NCBI GenBank assembly: GCA_031275795.1
Contig: JAISOG010000012.1
Span: 1-34,674 of the forward strand
DNA: 34,674 nt
Direction of reading: 5' to 3'
From: Candidatus Endomicrobiellum incisitermitis
GTDB lineage: Bacteria; Elusimicrobiota; Endomicrobiia; Endomicrobiales; Endomicrobiaceae
The position numbers and the translations under genes are program-made. How positions within the stretch are numbered: position 1 is the first letter of the stretch; the number at the start of each line of letters is the position of its first letter. Below are positions 23,528 to 32,311 of this stretch, one piece after another. The notes under the pieces are model-generated. The model was not told the DNA's origin and ran no database searches. It worked only from the letters and a program-made list of their open reading frames with translations.

Positions 23528-26029
23528 TTAAATTTGCCATTCTTTAATTTTTTCAGAATATATTTCAAGCAATCCTAACGTTGTCGTTTTCTCTTTTGCT
23601 TCTGCCCAAAGATGAAACAGGGCCTCATTAGTATCTGGCACCAAAAGTACCCAACCGTTATTTGTATATACTTTAACGCCATCAACAAGCTCGTGCTTTT
23701 TATCTTTAACTTCTTCTAAAGCTTTACGCATTGTCTGCCCTTTTTTATCCCAAGAGCACGGGACTGTTCTATGTAACACTTCAAAATATGGAATCTCCTT
23801 GCTTATATTACTAAGAGATAAATTTTCTTGCGACATCATTTCCATTATTTTGCCTATAGCATACATTGCATCAAAAGCATTTTGAAATTCAGGAAATATA
23901 AAACCACCCATACTGTCACATATTAAAACAACTTCTGAATTTTTCTCATAAGTCATTATATTTCTTGAACTTGTTGCAGTCCTTTTAACTTTTATACCAA
24001 ACTGTTTAGCAAGCTCATCTATTGTTGAAGTTGCATTTATAGGAACAGCAATTGCAACATTTTTACCTTTATTAATTCTCATTACAAGATAAGACACTAC
24101 AAGCATTGCAACATCGTCATGTAAAATAGTGCCTCTTTCATCTACCAAAAACACTTTTTCAGAACCAGAATCTATCAAAAAACCAGCATTTGCTTTTAAA
24201 GTTGTAACAATATCTGAAAGCTGGTTTAAAGAATTTGCAAATTCCTCATAAGATTTAGTATTTTTTGAAGAATTAATAAACGCATTCAACGCAACAACAT
24301 TCACGTCCAAGTCACCCAAAATAGCTGGAAATATCATAGAAGAAGAAGAATGAGCATAATCTATAACAATTTTATATTTAGACTTTTTTATAACTTCTTC
24401 ATTTATAGCATTTAAATAACCTGTTTTATAATAATCTAAAGCTCTTGGAGGGACTGTTATTTTTCCAATAGAGTCCATGGTTGCACGTCTAAAATCTTCT
24501 CTAAAAAATAACTGTTCTATAGCCTTTTCTTGACTTATTGAAATATCAGCACCTTTATTGTTAAAAAACTTTATATCTACAGACCTTCCATCACGAGGAG
24601 ATTGTCTTATATATATTCCACCAGATTCACCCTCATTGCCAATTTCATACCTTACAACTGGTATTGGTAGCCCTCTTAAATCGCCAACTTCTATACCTGC
24701 AGAAAGTAATCCAGAAATAATACCTCTTTCTATCATCCTAGATGCAGGATGTTCATCTCGTGAAACAATAATATATGAACTTTCTCCTATATAAGCTCCA
24801 TATGCAGAGCCTATTTTTGCAGCAAATTCTGGAGTAATCTCTACATTGCCTAACCCACTTATACCACAAGCATTAAATAAAGCTTTATTCCATCTTTCAC
24901 CCCAAACCAAACTACTTGAAAGTATTGCCCCTGCACCTATAACTTTATGAGGCCAAATTCTTAAATTTGTCCTAACAACCGCATCATTACCTATTATACA
25001 TTCATCTGCAACTATCGTCCCAACCTGAACTACAACTCTATCGCCTATTTTTGTAGAAGTTCCTATAACATTTTCTTTAATTCTTGAGTCTTGCCCAATT
25101 GTAACGTTGTTCCACAACACAGAACCTAAAATTTCTGAACCCTGCGCAATTTTAGTATTATCACCTATAACAGAACGAGATAAAACTACATTATCTGCAA
25201 TAGTAACATTATGTCCTAAAATTACTTGCCCATCTACTTCAACATTTTTGCCCATGGACACATTTTTGCCGACTAATATCTCATTTTGTCCAACTTTTAC
25301 TTTCTTACAATCTATATCAACTTTAACTTTGTCATCTAATATATCGTAATGAACAAATCTATACTCATCGCTATTGCCAATATCTTTCCAATAGCCATCA
25401 GCAATGTATCCATACAAAGCCTTATTTTCCTTTAAAAATGCTGGAAGCAAGTCTTTAGAAAAATCAAAAGACATATCTGGAACATAATTAAACACTTCCG
25501 GCTCTAAAATATAAATCCCAGTGTTTACTGTATCTGAAAAAACTTCACCCCAGGAAGGTTTCTCTAAAAACCTTTCAATTCTACCATCTTTAGAAGTTAT
25601 TACTACCCCAAATTGTAAAGGATTATTCACTCTTGTAAGGACTATTGTAACAAGAGCTTTTTTGCTTTTATGAAAATCTACAGCCTTTTTTAAATCAAAG
25701 TCTGTTAAAATATCTCCAGATATTACCAAAAAAGTATCTTTTATGTTTTGGCTTGCAAACTTAACACTACCTGCTGTACCAAGATCAGATTCTGGTCTTA
25801 TATACTTTATGTTTACTCCAAAATCTTTACCATATTCAAAATAATTTTTAATAGTTTCTGGCTGATAATATAACATCATTGTTAAATCTAAAAAATCGTG
25901 CTTTTTTAAAAGGTTGACTATATGGCAAAGCATAGGTTTGTTTGCTACTGGAGCCATAGGTTTTGGCAAACAACATGTGATAGGTCTTAATCTTGTACCA
26001 AAGCCACCGGCCATAATAACAGCTTGCAT
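23528..26029 (-). CDS. Sugar nucleotidyltransferase fused to a degenerate phosphohexomutase
   Basis: The first domain (about residues 1-230) is a sugar-1-phosphate nucleotidyltransferase with GGFGTRLRP (8-16), CLPKPM and GLGTAGSVKFA-like ligand residues. A left-handed beta-helix of hexapeptide repeats follows (about 250-365: VGKNVSMGKNVEVDGQVI and onward). The last 460 residues look like a phosphohexomutase. However, the ASHNP phosphoserine loop is replaced by IRQSPRDGRS and the DGDADR metal loop by DSGSEKVFLVDERG, so it should not be an active mutase. Such fusions are often annotated as mannose-1-phosphate guanylyltransferase; the base and sugar are unproven. I chose ATG 26029 with AGGAGG nine bases upstream (833 residues). 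It heads the operon ending in hisS. Confidence 0.88.
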   Translation of the reverse strand: MQAVIMAGGFGTRLRPITCCLPKPMAPVANKPMLCHIVNLLKKHDFLDLTMMLYYQPETIKNYFEYGKDFGVNIKYIRPESDLGTAGSVKFASQNIKDTFLVISGDILTDFDLKKAVDFHKSKKALVTIVLTRVNNPLQFGVVITSKDGRIERFLEKPSWGEVFSDTVNTGIYILEPEVFNYVPDMSFDFSKDLLPAFLKENKALYGYIADGYWKDIGNSDEYRFVHYDILDDKVKVDIDCKKVKVGQNEILVGKNVSMGKNVEVDGQVILGHNVTIADNVVLSRSVIGDNTKIAQGSEILGSVLWNNVTIGQDSRIKENVIGTSTKIGDRVVVQVGTIVADECIIGNDAVVRTNLRIWPHKVIGAGAILSSSLVWGERWNKALFNACGISGLGNVEITPEFAAKIGSAYGAYIGESSYIIVSRDEHPASRMIERGIISGLLSAGIEVGDLRGLPIPVVRYEIGNEGESGGIYIRQSPRDGRSVDIKFFNNKGADISISQEKAIEQLFFREDFRRATMDSIGKITVPPRALDYYKTGYLNAINEEVIKKSKYKIVIDYAHSSSSMIFPAILGDLDVNVVALNAFINSSKNTKSYEEFANSLNQLSDIVTTLKANAGFLIDSGSEKVFLVDERGTILHDDVAMLVVSYLVMRINKGKNVAIAVPINATSTIDELAKQFGIKVKRTATSSRNIMTYEKNSEVVLICDSMGGFIFPEFQNAFDAMYAIGKIMEMMSQENLSLSNISKEIPYFEVLHRTVPCSWDKKGQTMRKALEEVKDKKHELVDGVKVYTNNGWVLLVPDTNEALFHLWAEAKEKTTTLGLLEIYSEKIKEWQI

Positions 26030-26074
26030 TGAGAAGTACCTCCTGGGAAAGAGTACAGGACTTGACAAAGGAGG

Positions 26075-26103
26075 ATTTTACTAAATTTGACACCTGAAAT
26101 CAA
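26075..26103 (-). promoter_or_regulatory. Promoter for the nucleotidyltransferase-hisS operon
   Basis: On the minus strand TTGATT (26098-26103) and TAAAAT (26075-26080) are 17 bp apart. The expected start near 26068 gives a leader of about 39 nt with AGGAGG before ATG 26029. The 17-bp spacer contains the -35 box of the opposite pbp promoter. Confidence 0.65.
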
Positions 26104-26116
26104 AAATGGGTATAAT
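26087..26116 (+). promoter_or_regulatory. Consensus sigma-70 promoter for the class A PBP gene
   Basis: TTGACA (26087-26092) and TATAAT (26111-26116) match consensus exactly, 18 bp apart. The predicted start near 26123 is only about three bases before ATG 26126, so the mRNA would be essentially leaderless. No Shine-Dalgarno is present. The -35 box sits inside the spacer of the divergent promoter. Confidence 0.82.
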
Positions 26117-26125
26117 CTCTCAAAT

Positions 26126-28252
26126 ATGAAACAAAGTGAGACTAAAACTACCTCTTATTTTAAATTTTTTATAGTTGTAATTATCGTCGCATTATTTATA
26201 TTAGTTTTAGGTAAAATAACTACAAATTTTATAGATAATCTTCCATCAATACAACAACTTGGCAATTATACCCCAAACTTATCTACAAAGGTTTATGATA
26301 AAGACAACAATTTAATAGCAGAACTATTTACAGAAAGAAGGGTCCTAATACCAATAAATGACATACCTTTAAATTTGCAAAATGCTTTCATAGCTATAGA
26401 AGATAACGACTTTTTTAAACATTGGGGAATTTCTATAAAAAGTATTTTTAGAGCTTTTTGTAAAATATTACTAAAAGGTAAAGTTTCAGAAGGTGGTTCC
26501 ACAATTACTCAACAACTTGCAAAAACCATATTTTTAACTAGAGACAAAACCTTAATAAGAAAAATAAAAGAAGCGCTTTTAACATTATCCCTTGAAAAAA
26601 ATTATTCTAAAAAAGAAATATTGCAGTTTTACATAAACCAAATATATTTTGGTAGTGGCTCACACGGAGTAGAGGTAGCTGCAGAAAAATATTTTAATAA
26701 AAATATAAAAGATTTAAACCTTGCAGAATGCGCAATGCTTGCAGCAATTCCAAAATCTCCAAATTACTATAACCCATTTAAAAATGCAAAAGCTGCTTTA
26801 GCAAGAAGAAACATCGTTCTTTCTAAAATGTATGAGTTAGGCTATATCAGCAAAGAAGAACAAGAACAAGCTTCAAAGGAACCACTTCCATCTAAAGAAA
26901 CTGTAAACATAAAAGAAGAAAAAGGACATTATTTTATGGAGTTTTTAAAAATAATGTTAGAACCAAAATATGGAATAGATATTTTGTTTAACTCAGGAAT
27001 TTCTATATATACAACTCTTGATATACAAGCACAAATTTCTGCAGAAAAAGCTATTGAACAAGCTTTAACAAAATTTGACGAAGAGAAAGTTAAAGTTTTC
27101 AAAAAAGAAAACAAAGAACTAGTAAAAATACAAGGAGCATTAATAGCAGTTGACCCCAAAAATGGTGCAATAAGAGCCATGGTTGGAGGACGCAATTTTA
27201 AAGAATCTCAATTTAACAGAGCAATCCAAGCAAAAAGACAAGCTGGATCAGCATTTAAACCTTTTGTATATCTTACAGCAATAGAGGAAGGATTTACACC
27301 TGCAACAATACTTGAAGATGCACCTTTAGTCTTTGTTTATAAAAACAATGCTTGGGACTTAGTTTCAAGAGATATAACTGCTCTTGAAACAGTCGCTGAA
27401 ATAGTACCTGAAGACGACTTAATAAACACAAATAAGGTTTGGGTACCTACAAACTATGGCAAAAAATATAGAGGAAAAGTTACATTAAGAACAGCTCTTG
27501 CTTTATCTATTAACACTTGTGCAGTAGAACTTATAATGAAAGTAACACCAATAAAAGTTATACAATCAACAAGAAATTTAGGAATAACAACTCCATTATC
27601 AAACTCTCTCTCACTGGCTTTAGGTTCAAGCGATGTAACATTACAAGAAATGGTAAGCGCTTTTGCAGTTTTTGCATCAGGCGGAATTAAAACTACACCT
27701 TACATTATAGTAAAAATTACAGATAAAGACGGAAAAATTTTAGAAGAAAATATACCTCAACAAAAGGAAGTTCTTTCCTCGCAAACTTGCTTTGTTTTAA
27801 CCAACATGCTTAAAGCAGTAATAGAAAAAGGTAGTGGTTGGCAAGCAAAAATGTTAGGAAGACCGTGTGCAGGAAAAACTGGGACTACAAATGGTCCCAG
27901 CGATGCATGGTTTATAGGATATACTCCTCAACTTGTTGCAGGCGTGTGGATAGGTTATGACGACCGTTCAATAACATTAGGGGACAGAGTTACAGGTGGT
28001 GTAATAGCTTGTCCTATATGGACAAATTTTATGAAAGGCGCACTAGAAGGACAACCTATTTTAGATTTTGCAGAACCAGCAGACATCGATTGGGCATTAA
28101 TTGACCCTTCAACAGGCCTTCTAGCTTTAAGCAAAACAGAGGGTGCATTTATTGAAGCATTTAAAAAAGGGACTGCTCCTACACAATATTTTAATATAAG
28201 TTCTTCAGACATAAGAAAACAAGATTTAGATATAGAAATAGAAGGTTTTTAA
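26126..28252 (+). CDS. Class A penicillin-binding protein (PBP1A type)
   Basis: A membrane anchor is at residues 12-30. The glycosyltransferase domain has IEDNDFFKHWG (catalytic E92), EGGSTITQQLAKTIFL and QIYFGSGSHGVEVAAEKYF. The transpeptidase domain has the nucleophile motif SAFK (375-378), SIN (461-463) and KTGT (584-587). All catalytic motifs are intact, so it should polymerise and cross-link peptidoglycan. ATG 26126 is chosen because the in-frame TTG upstream (26087) lies in the -35 box and translation from it would run through the promoter. The 708 residues are typical. It converges with the RNase G gene with two bases between stops and no obvious terminator. Confidence 0.95.
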   Translation: MKQSETKTTSYFKFFIVVIIVALFILVLGKITTNFIDNLPSIQQLGNYTPNLSTKVYDKDNNLIAELFTERRVLIPINDIPLNLQNAFIAIEDNDFFKHWGISIKSIFRAFCKILLKGKVSEGGSTITQQLAKTIFLTRDKTLIRKIKEALLTLSLEKNYSKKEILQFYINQIYFGSGSHGVEVAAEKYFNKNIKDLNLAECAMLAAIPKSPNYYNPFKNAKAALARRNIVLSKMYELGYISKEEQEQASKEPLPSKETVNIKEEKGHYFMEFLKIMLEPKYGIDILFNSGISIYTTLDIQAQISAEKAIEQALTKFDEEKVKVFKKENKELVKIQGALIAVDPKNGAIRAMVGGRNFKESQFNRAIQAKRQAGSAFKPFVYLTAIEEGFTPATILEDAPLVFVYKNNAWDLVSRDITALETVAEIVPEDDLINTNKVWVPTNYGKKYRGKVTLRTALALSINTCAVELIMKVTPIKVIQSTRNLGITTPLSNSLSLALGSSDVTLQEMVSAFAVFASGGIKTTPYIIVKITDKDGKILEENIPQQKEVLSSQTCFVLTNMLKAVIEKGSGWQAKMLGRPCAGKTGTTNGPSDAWFIGYTPQLVAGVWIGYDDRSITLGDRVTGGVIACPIWTNFMKGALEGQPILDFAEPADIDWALIDPSTGLLALSKTEGAFIEAFKKGTAPTQYFNISSSDIRKQDLDIEIEGF

Positions 28253-28254
28253 AA

Positions 28255-29682
28255 TTACTCAAAAATTATTTCATAGTCTTCTCTAGGAATTTCCAGACTA
28301 GCTTTGATCTCAAAATCTGCATTAAATATTTCTTTAAGTCTTAGCATTTTTTCTCTAAAATAGTCCACAATATCGCGATTTAGCTTAATTTTAATTTTCC
28401 CATGATAACTATGAACATGTAATTGTGCTATCTCATTACAAACATTAATAAAAATAGATTCCTTAGAAAGCACTAGCCCTAACCCTCTGCATGTAGGACA
28501 AACTTCTCCCAAAAGAGAAAATAAAGACTCTCTTTTTCTTTGACGAGTCATCTCTATTAAACCCAACTTTGTTATTGGCCAAATCTTTATTTTAGCTTTA
28601 TCACCTTTTGCAGCATCACGCAACTTTTCTAAAACTTTGTGCCTATTTGCAGACTTTTTCATATCTATAAAATCTATAACAATAATCCCACCAATATTTC
28701 TAAGTCTTAACTGTCTTGCTATCTCTACAGCAGCTTCTAAATTCGTAATCAAGGCAGTATCTTCCTGAGAACTTTTAGCAATAAATTTTCCGCTATTGAC
28801 ATCTATCGCACAAAGAGATTCTGCCTCTTGTATTATGAGATATCCTCCTGACTTTAAACGAACTTTATTTGATTGAAGCACTTTTATTTCTTCATCAATT
28901 CCATACGCTTTAAAAATAGGCTTCTTTCCATCATAAAGTAAAATTCTATCTATGAATTCTGGCAACACTGTTTTTACAAAATCACAAACATTTTTAAACT
29001 CTTTTTTTGAATCTATGTGCATCATAATAACATCTTCTGAAAAGTAGTCTCTTACTGTTTGAAATACTACCCCCAAATCTTTATGTACAATACCCCTGGG
29101 CTTTACACTCTTAAACCTTGCAACTATAGAAGCCAAAAGTCTTTCTAAGTATTTTATTTCAGCCTCTATTTCTTGCTCACTTGCCTCTTCAGCTTCAGTC
29201 CTTACTATTATACCGCCAGGGATATCTTTCTTTATTTTACAAACTATGCTTTTTAACCTATCATATTCTTGTTTATCTTCAATATTTTTGGATATACCTA
29301 TATTGTTACTAAAAGGCATATACACTAAAAGTCTTCCGGGCAGACAAATATCCATTGTTACTTTAGGACCTTTTGTGCTTATAGGTTCTTTATACACTTG
29401 AACCATAACTTCTTGCCCGACTTTAATCATATTTTCAATGTTTTTTTCTTCTCCTTGAGCTACTATATCATCGACTGCTAAATAAGCACTTTTTCCAAAA
29501 CCAATATCAACAAAAGCAGAACCAAGAGCTGGCACAATATTTTGTACTGTACCTTTATAAATATTATTTAATATTTTCTCAGATTCCCTTCTTTCTATAA
29601 ACAAATCAAAAAGTTTGCCATCTTCTAAAACAGCCACTCTTGTTTCTTCTAAACCCTTGTTAACTACTATCTCTTTTTTCAC
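28255..29682 (-). CDS. rng: Ribonuclease G/E family endoribonuclease
   Basis: An S1 RNA-binding domain covers about residues 37-120 (IYKGTVQNIVPALGSAFVDIG). The DNase I-like catalytic region carries AIDVNSGKF (D294) and IVIDFIDM (D337), the metal ligands. The zinc-link CPTC (C395, C398) supports tetramer formation. It cuts single-stranded AU-rich RNA and matures rRNA ends. At 475 residues without a C-terminal scaffold it is RNase G rather than E. Its start is GTG 29682, 24 bp after the radical SAM/DUF2344 gene, a neighbour pair conserved in many bacteria. Confidence 0.94.
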   Translation of the reverse strand: MKKEIVVNKGLEETRVAVLEDGKLFDLFIERRESEKILNNIYKGTVQNIVPALGSAFVDIGFGKSAYLAVDDIVAQGEEKNIENMIKVGQEVMVQVYKEPISTKGPKVTMDICLPGRLLVYMPFSNNIGISKNIEDKQEYDRLKSIVCKIKKDIPGGIIVRTEAEEASEQEIEAEIKYLERLLASIVARFKSVKPRGIVHKDLGVVFQTVRDYFSEDVIMMHIDSKKEFKNVCDFVKTVLPEFIDRILLYDGKKPIFKAYGIDEEIKVLQSNKVRLKSGGYLIIQEAESLCAIDVNSGKFIAKSSQEDTALITNLEAAVEIARQLRLRNIGGIIVIDFIDMKKSANRHKVLEKLRDAAKGDKAKIKIWPITKLGLIEMTRQRKRESLFSLLGEVCPTCRGLGLVLSKESIFINVCNEIAQLHVHSYHGKIKIKLNRDIVDYFREKMLRLKEIFNADFEIKASLEIPREDYEIIFE

Positions 29683-29706
29683 TTAACAAATATTCCTATT
29701 TAAAAT

Positions 29707-32172
29707 TTATGGTTCATACATTGTACCATTAGATGTTTCAATATATAAAGCAGTTCTTTTAATACTATAAACCTTAAGTTCGCCTGTTTTTAATTTTAAA
29801 AGTTTCTCCAAAACCATTTCTGGTTTAACTGTTTTACCACTTCCAAACCGAAGTTGCAATATTAAATCGCCACTTTCTATTTCTAATAACCTTATTAAAG
29901 GTTTAGCATCAATCGTTATAATTTTATCTTTTTTTTGTTTAATTATAACAATCTCATCCTGCGATAAAAATTCATCTATCTCTTTTTGAGAAACAATTAT
30001 GTCTTTAATTTTGTATTCTGACACGTTAACAAGCCTATCTATTGACGGAAATAACAATGGCATTTTTTTTACGTTAAGCAAATTATAGCCTTCAGGTAAA
30101 ACTTTAGATATTGCAAGTTTTACAATTTTAGTACTAATATTCTCAGTAAAATATAATTCTATGTATTCACTAGAACTTTCTTGTCCTATAGAAAGTGGAG
30201 GCCCATAAGAAGATTTTACTTGAGGGCTAAACCCACTAGTAAAAGCAATCGGCAAACCTGAACGCCTTGCTGAGCGCCTAAAAACTTCTATTTGTTCCAA
30301 GTGCGATATATATTTTATCATTCCTTTTTTAGCAAAACGAAGAAGTAATCGCACAACAGGAGCAGTCACCTGAGTTTTAGGTTCCTCATAATGTTCTGGT
30401 AAAACACATCCAACTTTGTCAAAAGATTTTATAGTAACATCTGCAGTTTCATTTATACCCTTTATGTAGTCTTTATATAAATCCTCTTTTGAAACGCAAA
30501 AAAATAAATGATCCCAAGGAAACACTTCATCATAATTTCTGTTTCTGTAAACATAAAAGTTTAAATCCACATTACATTCTTTTAAAGATTGAGCCCAAAT
30601 ACTGTTACCAAACTTGTCTGCCCATTGGTCAAACCTTGCACCTTTTTCCCAAGCTTTATAAATTACTTTAGAAAGCTTTCTATCGCCCCTTGCAATTAAC
30701 GCCTCTAATACACTTGCTCTATGGTTATGCGCTTTTACATTTGCAGGAAGCAACTTATTTAGTAAATCTATCTTTTCTTTTATAGCATCTTCACTTGCCA
30801 TAGGAACCCATTGAAATGCGGTTTGAGATTTTGGTACAAACGGAGACACTGTTATATTAAAACTTAAATTTTTAGCTTCTTTTTTTACAAGTTTTACAAT
30901 GTGTTCTATTCCTAATATATCTTCACTAGTTTCTGTCGGAAGACCTATCATAAAATAAAGTTTTATAGTTTTCCACCCCATACTGTTTGCAGTAAGTAAA
31001 GTTTTCACTATTTGTTTTTCAGAAAGGTATTTACCTATAACGTTACGAAGTCTGTCAGAACCCGCTTCTGGAGCAAAAGTAAGAGTAGGCCTTTTACTTC
31101 TATTTATGTATTGTGCAATTTTAAGAGATTTATCATTACATCTTAAAGAAGGGAGAGAAATGTTTAAATTTGTTTTTTTGTATAAATTGTTTGTTTCAAT
31201 TAAAAGTTTGTCCAAATGCTTGTAATCGCTACACGAAAGAGAAGAAAAAACGACCTCTTCAAAGCCTGTAGCTGATATTGCACTTTTTACTAGTTCTAAC
31301 AACTTTTCTAAAGGTCTTTGCCTAAAAGGACTATAATATTTAGACGCTTGACAAAAACGACACTGGCCAGGACAACCTCTTGCAACTTCTATATTTAACC
31401 TATTGTGTACAGTCTCTACAAAAGGAATTATCTTTTTTTGAGGAAAGTACGCATTGTTAAGATTCAAAAGTCTTTTACTAACAACAGATTTTAAACCTTC
31501 ATATTTTGGTTTTACAGATTTTACAGTATTGTCTGTATTATATTGCACATCATAAAAAGACGGTACATATACACCTTCTATTTCAGACAACTTTTTTAAA
31601 GTATCAAATCTAGACAGCTTATGTTTTTTAGAAAATTTGCAAACATTTATTATTTCTTCTATAACCTCTTCTCCATCACCTAAAACAAGCAAATCAAAAA
31701 AATCACAAAAGGGTTCAGGGTTAGTTAAAGATGGACCTCCAGCAATTACAAGAGGGTCATTTTCATTTCTATCTTTTGCAAATATAGGAATGTTAGACAA
31801 ATCTAAAATGTTTACCACATTTGTAGCGACAAGTTCATATTGAATCGTAAAACCTAAAATATCAAAACTTTTAATTTCACTTTGTGACTCTAAAGAAAAC
31901 AAAGTTAAATTTTCTTGTCTTAAAATATTTTCTAAATCAGTGTCTGGGGCAAAGACTCTTTCACATCTAGCTAATTTTTTTTCATTTACTAAATGGTATA
32001 AAATTTCTAAGCCTAAATTAGATGCTCCCACTTCATAAATGTCAGGGAAACACAAAACAATAGAAAAGTCTACAGACATATCTGGTTTATAAGAGTTTAG
32101 TTCACTGTTTATGTATCTTGCAGGTTTTTGTACTCGATTTAAGATTAAATCAATTTTCGATATTTTTTTCAT
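29707..32172 (-). CDS. Radical SAM protein (TIGR03960 type) fused to DUF2344 domain
   Basis: The 821-residue product has an N-terminal cobalamin-binding-like region (about 35-180, FPDIYEVGASNLGLEILYH and GLVVAGGP-like segments). The radical SAM core carries CPGQCRFC (C267, C271, C274), and a C-terminal DUF2344 domain starts near 605 (RFAKKGMIKYISHLEQIEVFRRSARRSG). The two parts are separate genes in some bacteria and fused in others. The function is unproven; the constant link to RNase G suggests an RNA-related modification. No Shine-Dalgarno is evident before ATG 32172. It is divergent from typA across 139 bp. Confidence 0.9.
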   Translation of the reverse strand: MKKISKIDLILNRVQKPARYINSELNSYKPDMSVDFSIVLCFPDIYEVGASNLGLEILYHLVNEKKLARCERVFAPDTDLENILRQENLTLFSLESQSEIKSFDILGFTIQYELVATNVVNILDLSNIPIFAKDRNENDPLVIAGGPSLTNPEPFCDFFDLLVLGDGEEVIEEIINVCKFSKKHKLSRFDTLKKLSEIEGVYVPSFYDVQYNTDNTVKSVKPKYEGLKSVVSKRLLNLNNAYFPQKKIIPFVETVHNRLNIEVARGCPGQCRFCQASKYYSPFRQRPLEKLLELVKSAISATGFEEVVFSSLSCSDYKHLDKLLIETNNLYKKTNLNISLPSLRCNDKSLKIAQYINRSKRPTLTFAPEAGSDRLRNVIGKYLSEKQIVKTLLTANSMGWKTIKLYFMIGLPTETSEDILGIEHIVKLVKKEAKNLSFNITVSPFVPKSQTAFQWVPMASEDAIKEKIDLLNKLLPANVKAHNHRASVLEALIARGDRKLSKVIYKAWEKGARFDQWADKFGNSIWAQSLKECNVDLNFYVYRNRNYDEVFPWDHLFFCVSKEDLYKDYIKGINETADVTIKSFDKVGCVLPEHYEEPKTQVTAPVVRLLLRFAKKGMIKYISHLEQIEVFRRSARRSGLPIAFTSGFSPQVKSSYGPPLSIGQESSSEYIELYFTENISTKIVKLAISKVLPEGYNLLNVKKMPLLFPSIDRLVNVSEYKIKDIIVSQKEIDEFLSQDEIVIIKQKKDKIITIDAKPLIRLLEIESGDLILQLRFGSGKTVKPEMVLEKLLKLKTGELKVYSIKRTALYIETSNGTMYEP

Positions 32173-32211
32173 TATTCACACACTACATAATTTTAGCACA
32201 TATGTACCAAA

Positions 32212-32240
32212 ATGACAAAACAATATAAAAAATGTATAAT
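32212..32240 (+). promoter_or_regulatory. Promoter for typA
   Basis: ATGACA (32212-32217), one base from the -35 consensus, and TATAAT (32235-32240) are 17 bp apart. The start should fall near 32247, giving a leader of about 65 nt that contains AAGGAG and a strong hairpin. Confidence 0.75.
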
Positions 32241-32253
32241 GGGTTTGTTTAAA

Positions 32254-32311
32254 AAGGAGCAACAAAAAACGACCTGTTGTTAGTATAACAATGGTCGTAT
32301 TTTAATTTATT
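32254..32311 (+). promoter_or_regulatory. typA leader: distant Shine-Dalgarno plus hairpin
   Basis: AAGGAG (32254-32259) is the only good ribosome binding site but lies 52 nt from ATG 32312. Between them ACGACC (32269-32274) pairs with GGTCGT (32293-32298), and TTGTTA (32277-32282) with TAACAA (32286-32291). A G-T wobble and one bulged T join the two stems. Outer A/T pairs (32264-32267 with 32300-32303) extend the helix. With the helix folded out, the gap from AAGGAG to ATG is about 12 nt. The hairpin may thus bring the site to the start codon, or regulate initiation. It has no clear T-run, so a terminator is less likely. Confidence 0.65.

Noticed and set aside
26087-26125. TTG start giving PBP1A 13 extra residues
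   Set aside because: The TTG is part of the consensus -35 box, so the predicted transcript would not include it.
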